A stretch of 64,000 nt of DNA. Origin: Thalassobacillus pellis (lineage in GTDB: Bacteria > Bacillota > Bacilli > Bacillales > Halobacillaceae). Location: positions 434,001 through 498,000 of the forward strand of contig NZ_JAFBDO010000001.1 of the NCBI RefSeq assembly GCF_016908295.1. Direction: 5' to 3'. How positions within the stretch are numbered: the stretch's first letter is position 1; each line of letters starts with the position of its first letter. Both the position numbers and the translations under genes were made by a program. Shown in pieces: positions 60,639 to 64,000 of the stretch. The notes beneath the pieces are model-generated. The model was not told the origin of the DNA, did not search any database, and saw only the letters and a list, made by a program, of their open reading frames with translations.

Positions 60639-62582
60639 TCATTCAATCGTTTCCAGTAACTTGTATGCTTCTTCTTTTGTTTTAACATGCAGGAGTTCAT
60701 TACGGAATTGTTCATCCATCAGGCGTCGGGAGAGCATCTGCAGGATTTTTAAGTGATCTTCTCCTTGGCGCTCTTTTGGAACTGCCAGCATGAATATAAG
60801 CTTGGCGTCTGTTCCATCAAGACTTTCCCAATCGACACCGGTGCGTTTAATCCCAAACACAACGGCCGGTTTTTTAACGGCAGCTGACTTTCCGTGGGGA
60901 ATGGCTATGTTCATTCCTAATCCTGTAGTGCTCTGCTGTTCCCGTTCTAAAATTGCTTCTTTGAAAACGGAACGGTTCTCTATGATATCTTGCTTATCCA
61001 GAATTCCGATCAATTCATCGATGACCCCTTCTCGAGTAGAACTGGATAAATCAATATCAATCAAATCAGGGGTGGTAATATCAGTCAGCTTTTTAATTTC
61101 CTTTGTTTCAGGCTGTACTTGCCGCTCTTCTGTATTAGCCAAATCTGCAGCTTTAGAATTTGATTCTTCTTCCTCTGGAACGCCTGCTACAGCTACATCC
61201 TTTTTCAAGAAATTGACCATAAATGCTGTCACGACTACCCCAACGATTGCGGCGACGAAAAACATTACCACGTTATCAACTGCACCTAATACTGCAACTA
61301 TCGGTCCGCCGTGAGCGACACGGTCGCCAACACTGCTGAGCATGGCGATGACAGAGCCGACCATCGAACCGACCATGATGCTCGGTATGACACGGAGTGG
61401 GTCTTGTGCGGCAAACGGAATGGCACCTTCTGTAATTCCGAATAGCCCCATCGTAAAGGAGGCTTTTCCGGTTTCCCGTTCTGCCTGCTGATACTTCCGT
61501 TTATTCAAGAAAGTGGCGAGTCCCATACCTAACGGCGGGATACAGATGGCGACAGCGATCGGTCCCATAATTTCGTAGTTTCCTTCTGCGATCATGGCAG
61601 CTCCGAACAGGAAGGCAACCTTATTGAATGGCCCGCCCATATCGATAGCGATCATGGCGCCAAGAATCATGGCAAGCACAATCGAGCTTGTACCCTGCAT
61701 ACCTTCAAGCCACTGGGTAAGACCTTCAAATACAGCTGCTACCGGTGCTCCGATCACAAATATGAACAATAACCCGACGATTAATGAGCCGAATATCGGA
61801 ATGAAAATGATCGGCATGACCGGTTGGACAGCTTTTGGCACTTTCAGCTTTTTAATTGCAAGTGTGACGTAGCCTGCCAAAAATCCGGCAATGATTCCGC
61901 CGATAAAACCAGCGCCAGCTTCACTGCCGTAAAAACTTCCGTTTGCGGCGATATATCCTCCAATTACACCTGGAGCCAGTCCTGGACGGTCAGCGATACT
62001 GACAGCTATGAATCCGGCAAGAATCGGCACCATAAAGGTGAATGATGCTGCACCCAGGCTCTCAATTTTCTTCCAGAAAGAATCTTCCGGAATAACGATT
62101 CCCCCGGCAGTCTGATCTCCTCCGATTGCAAGTGCCAATGCGATGAGTAATCCACCGACAACGATGAACGGAATCATATAGGAAACACCATTCATCAAAT
62201 GGCGGTACACCGGATTTTCTTTCTCCTTACGCTTTTTCTTGATTTCATCGGCTGTCTGCATCCCCGCTTTGTAAATGGGTGCATCGCCATCCTGGATTTT
62301 ACCGATCAATTCTTTTGGCTTTCGGATTCCTTCCTGAACACCGACAACAAGCAGTGGTTTACCGATAAAACGTTCTTTGCTCACTTCTTTGTCACTTGCG
62401 ATGATGATGCCATCCGCTTCTTCAATATCCTGATCGCTCAGGGTGTTTTCGACACCTATCGATCCTTGCGTTTCGACCTTGATATCAACTCCCATTTCCT
62501 CTCCAGCTTTCTGGAAATTTTCGGCAGCCATGTACGTATGGGCAATGCCGACAGGACAAGCTGTTACAGCTAAGACTTTCAT
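60639..62582 (-). CDS. PTS permease, fructose/mannose family, IIB-IIC-IIA fusion
   Basis: A 647-residue membrane permease that phosphorylates its sugar during uptake. Order: IIB (1-100; phosphocysteine C9 in VTACPVGIAHTYMAAENF), IIC (about 125-465; eight or more membrane segments, with GGPFNKVAFLFGAAMI and GITEGAIPFAAQDPLRVIPS), and IIA (about 500-647; phosphohistidine in TGLGMNIAIPHGKSAAV). It follows a BglG-type activator, the ManR-ManP arrangement for mannose in Bacillus, so mannose is as likely as fructose. No 1-phosphofructokinase is adjacent. A terminator-like hairpin separates it from the regulator. Confidence 0.92.
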   Translation of the reverse strand: MKVLAVTACPVGIAHTYMAAENFQKAGEEMGVDIKVETQGSIGVENTLSDQDIEEADGIIIASDKEVSKERFIGKPLLVVGVQEGIRKPKELIGKIQDGDAPIYKAGMQTADEIKKKRKEKENPVYRHLMNGVSYMIPFIVVGGLLIALALAIGGDQTAGGIVIPEDSFWKKIESLGAASFTFMVPILAGFIAVSIADRPGLAPGVIGGYIAANGSFYGSEAGAGFIGGIIAGFLAGYVTLAIKKLKVPKAVQPVMPIIFIPIFGSLIVGLLFIFVIGAPVAAVFEGLTQWLEGMQGTSSIVLAMILGAMIAIDMGGPFNKVAFLFGAAMIAEGNYEIMGPIAVAICIPPLGMGLATFLNKRKYQQAERETGKASFTMGLFGITEGAIPFAAQDPLRVIPSIMVGSMVGSVIAMLSSVGDRVAHGGPIVAVLGAVDNVVMFFVAAIVGVVVTAFMVNFLKKDVAVAGVPEEEESNSKAADLANTEERQVQPETKEIKKLTDITTPDLIDIDLSSSTREGVIDELIGILDKQDIIENRSVFKEAILEREQQSTTGLGMNIAIPHGKSAAVKKPAVVFGIKRTGVDWESLDGTDAKLIFMLAVPKERQGEDHLKILQMLSRRLMDEQFRNELLHVKTKEEAYKLLETIE

Positions 62583-62635
62583 TATGTTTCCCCCTCACAT
62601 CCTACGTTATATATTCATTGTAAGACAGTTTTCCC

Positions 62636-62684
62636 TATAAAAAATAATTCATTTTTACCGGAGCTTTGGTAAAAATGAATTATT
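62636..62684 (-). terminator. AT-rich terminator between regulator and PTS permease genes
   Basis: Perfect 17-bp arms AATAATTCATTTTTACC (62643-62659) and its complement (62668-62684), then TTTTTTAT in the minus direction. It ends the regulator transcript, or attenuates read-through into the permease gene. Confidence 0.82.
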
Positions 62685-64000
62685 AGCAGAGTAAATCTGA
62701 CACCTGGGTAACATTTTTCGCCATAGATAATTTTTCTACAAGCCCTGGGCTATCTGCGAATCCGGAAATCGTCTGCATAATTCCCTTCATATGAGATTGG
62801 TCCTCTTTCGCGATAGCGAGCAGAAAGACGACGGACACCATTTCTCCACCCCATTCCAACGGAGATGCCAAAGTTGCAACAGCGATGACAGAGTGCCGCA
62901 CTTCTTCCGACTGGGCGTGTGGAATGGCGATTCCGCCGCCAATCGAAGTTGCGGCTGAGCGTTCTCTCACTAACGCACCATGCAAAAAGGAAGGCGTCAC
63001 TTTTCCAGCATTCACCAGACTTTTCGCCAGCAGTTCAACGACTTCAAACCGATGCACTTTTTCTACATTAAGGAAAATGAATTTTTCATCCAAAGAGCTC
63101 GGCAGAAGTGATCTTTTATGCTTACTTTCGGTTTCCATCGTTTGGAGAAATTCATCCAGCTGCTTTTTATCACGCTCTTCAAGCAGCGGGGAGACCACAA
63201 GCAGCGGAACCGAAATCCCCGGCAATTCTTTTGTTGAAATGATGAGATCGGCCGATTTTTCCTCGAGAACATCTTCCACTTCCCATTCACCGACACAGTC
63301 AATGATGTCAAACCCTTTATAGGATTGTTCCAATTTTGCCTGCAATAGATGCGACATGCCCACACCGAGGTTACAGACGACGAGCACTTTCTTTGCGGTA
63401 TCCCGTTTTCCCTGCACCCGTTCGACCGAGGCTTGAAAATGAAGGACGAGATAGGCAGCTTCCTCCTCTGGAAAAATGAGTTCATATTCCTCCTTCACCT
63501 GTTCAAGTGCCAGCATCACCATACTGAACATATACGGATACATCTTCTTGATTTCTGCTGTCATCGGATTGTGAATCGTAAACCCGTATCGGAGCCGGCT
63601 GATGGACGGTCCAAGGTGGGTATATAGTCCATCAAGCAAAATCTGGTCCATGGAAAAATCGACCATGGTCAGCTGCTTCATCCGGCTGACCAGCAAAGAA
63701 ACAACCTGGCGTGCCACTTTATCCGGCCAGGTTCCAGAATGGTTGATCGAGGTACTGATCAAATGCCAGGTAAAATAGATATGTTCTTCTTCCGGAAATT
63801 TAAGTCGAAGTGCTTTTTCAAGCCTTTTTAAAAACCATGCGGCAATGCCATACTCCTCTGTTTTGGAAACAGATTCTTCCTCAGGTGTACGTACAGAAAC
63901 AGACGCCCGCTGACTTGTCCTGGTAATCATAATCAAAGCGTGGATCAGCAATCCATCGAACTCGGATTCACTTTTAATGATGGAAAAATGATGCTGCATA
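62683..64000 (-). CDS. BglG-type PRD transcription activator, ManR/MtlR-like (incomplete)
   Basis: The frame covers at least 438 residues and continues past the right edge, so the N-terminal DNA-binding domains are not seen. Order: PRD1 (EEEHIYFTWHLISTSIN), PRD2 (LGPSISRLRYGFTIHNPM, FPEEEAAYLVLHFQASVERV), an EIIB-like domain (KVLVVCNLGVGMSHLLQAKLEQ, with Cys) and an EIIA type-2 domain (SIGGGIAIPHAQSEEVRHSV, with the phosphorylatable His). Such regulators are controlled by HPr and by their cognate PTS permease. The permease encoded next is the expected partner and target. The first Met at the edge is probably internal. Confidence 0.88.
   Translation of the reverse strand, partial: MQHHFSIIKSESEFDGLLIHALIMITRTSQRASVSVRTPEEESVSKTEEYGIAAWFLKRLEKALRLKFPEEEHIYFTWHLISTSINHSGTWPDKVARQVVSLLVSRMKQLTMVDFSMDQILLDGLYTHLGPSISRLRYGFTIHNPMTAEIKKMYPYMFSMVMLALEQVKEEYELIFPEEEAAYLVLHFQASVERVQGKRDTAKKVLVVCNLGVGMSHLLQAKLEQSYKGFDIIDCVGEWEVEDVLEEKSADLIISTKELPGISVPLLVVSPLLEERDKKQLDEFLQTMETESKHKRSLLPSSLDEKFIFLNVEKVHRFEVVELLAKSLVNAGKVTPSFLHGALVRERSAATSIGGGIAIPHAQSEEVRHSVIAVATLASPLEWGGEMVSVVFLLAIAKEDQSHMKGIMQTISGFADSPGLVEKLSMAKNVTQVSDLLC

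Noticed and set aside
60639-62582. Firm assignment of the PTS permease as FruA
   Set aside because: No 1-phosphofructokinase or DeoR-type regulator beside it; the BglG-type regulator fits ManR-ManP equally well.

Overview
The window looks like chromosomal DNA of a spore-forming, motile, probably salt-tolerant member of the Bacillaceae. The evidence is strong AAGGAGG-type ribosome sites, TTG and GTG starts, a Spo0M homologue, a SigD-type promoter before csrA-flagellin, a SigW-like promoter before spo0M, a CcpA cre site, a GAF-STAS stressosome-like protein and a cytoplasmic choline-sulfatase with its formylglycine-generating enzyme. Almost every gene is on the minus strand, and most of the window is a carbohydrate-catabolism region. 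No rRNA, tRNA, CRISPR array, intact insertion sequence or prophage was seen.

Layout. 1-3970: a sugar or sugar-acid operon (Asp/Glu racemase-like protein, FGGY kinase, class II aldolase) followed by a carbohydrate-active-looking gene cut by the window edge, with a tandem 121-bp repeat between them. 4082-6478 (+): GNAT acetyltransferase and a GH20 hexosaminidase. 6723-9230: choline-sulfatase plus FGE, divergent from a KduD-like dehydrogenase (9385-10140). 10321-16108: a large secreted nuclease, spo0M, a frataxin-like iron chaperone and a GAF-STAS protein. 16242-30283: glucuronoxylan and glucuronate use: an ABC importer, uxuA and the GH67 alpha-glucuronidase in one operon; two Gfo/Idh oxidoreductases, a VOC protein, uxaC, uxuB and a DUF624 protein in a second; and a FadR-type GntR regulator between them. 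30396-32455: aldo/keto reductase and aldose epimerase.

32681-34730: csrA and a flagellin gene. The flagellin reading frame ends early, but this is explained by a 363-nt group I intron placed exactly between the codons for ...RIRDVD and MAKEMM. 34887-46931: a set that reads as a complete N-acetylgalactosamine route: ABC importer, GH123-like beta-N-acetylgalactosaminidase, ROK kinase, NagA/AgaA deacetylase, AgaS-type SIS isomerase, tagatose-6-phosphate-type PfkB kinase and KbaY/GatY-type aldolase, under a HutC-type GntR regulator. An identical 14-bp operator occurs at three promoters or gene starts, one of them for a secreted 5'-nucleotidase (47032-48831).

49142-59460: a ROK repressor, an ABC importer, four Gfo/Idh oxidoreductases, a TIM-barrel isomerase/epimerase-like protein and a ROK glucokinase. 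This is the composition expected of an oxidise-eliminate-reduce route for breaking glycosides, and it is the best candidate here for an undescribed pathway. 59753-64000: an orphan sigma-70-family factor, dispersed GC-rich repeats, and a ManR/ManP-like PTS regulator (cut by the window end) and permease.
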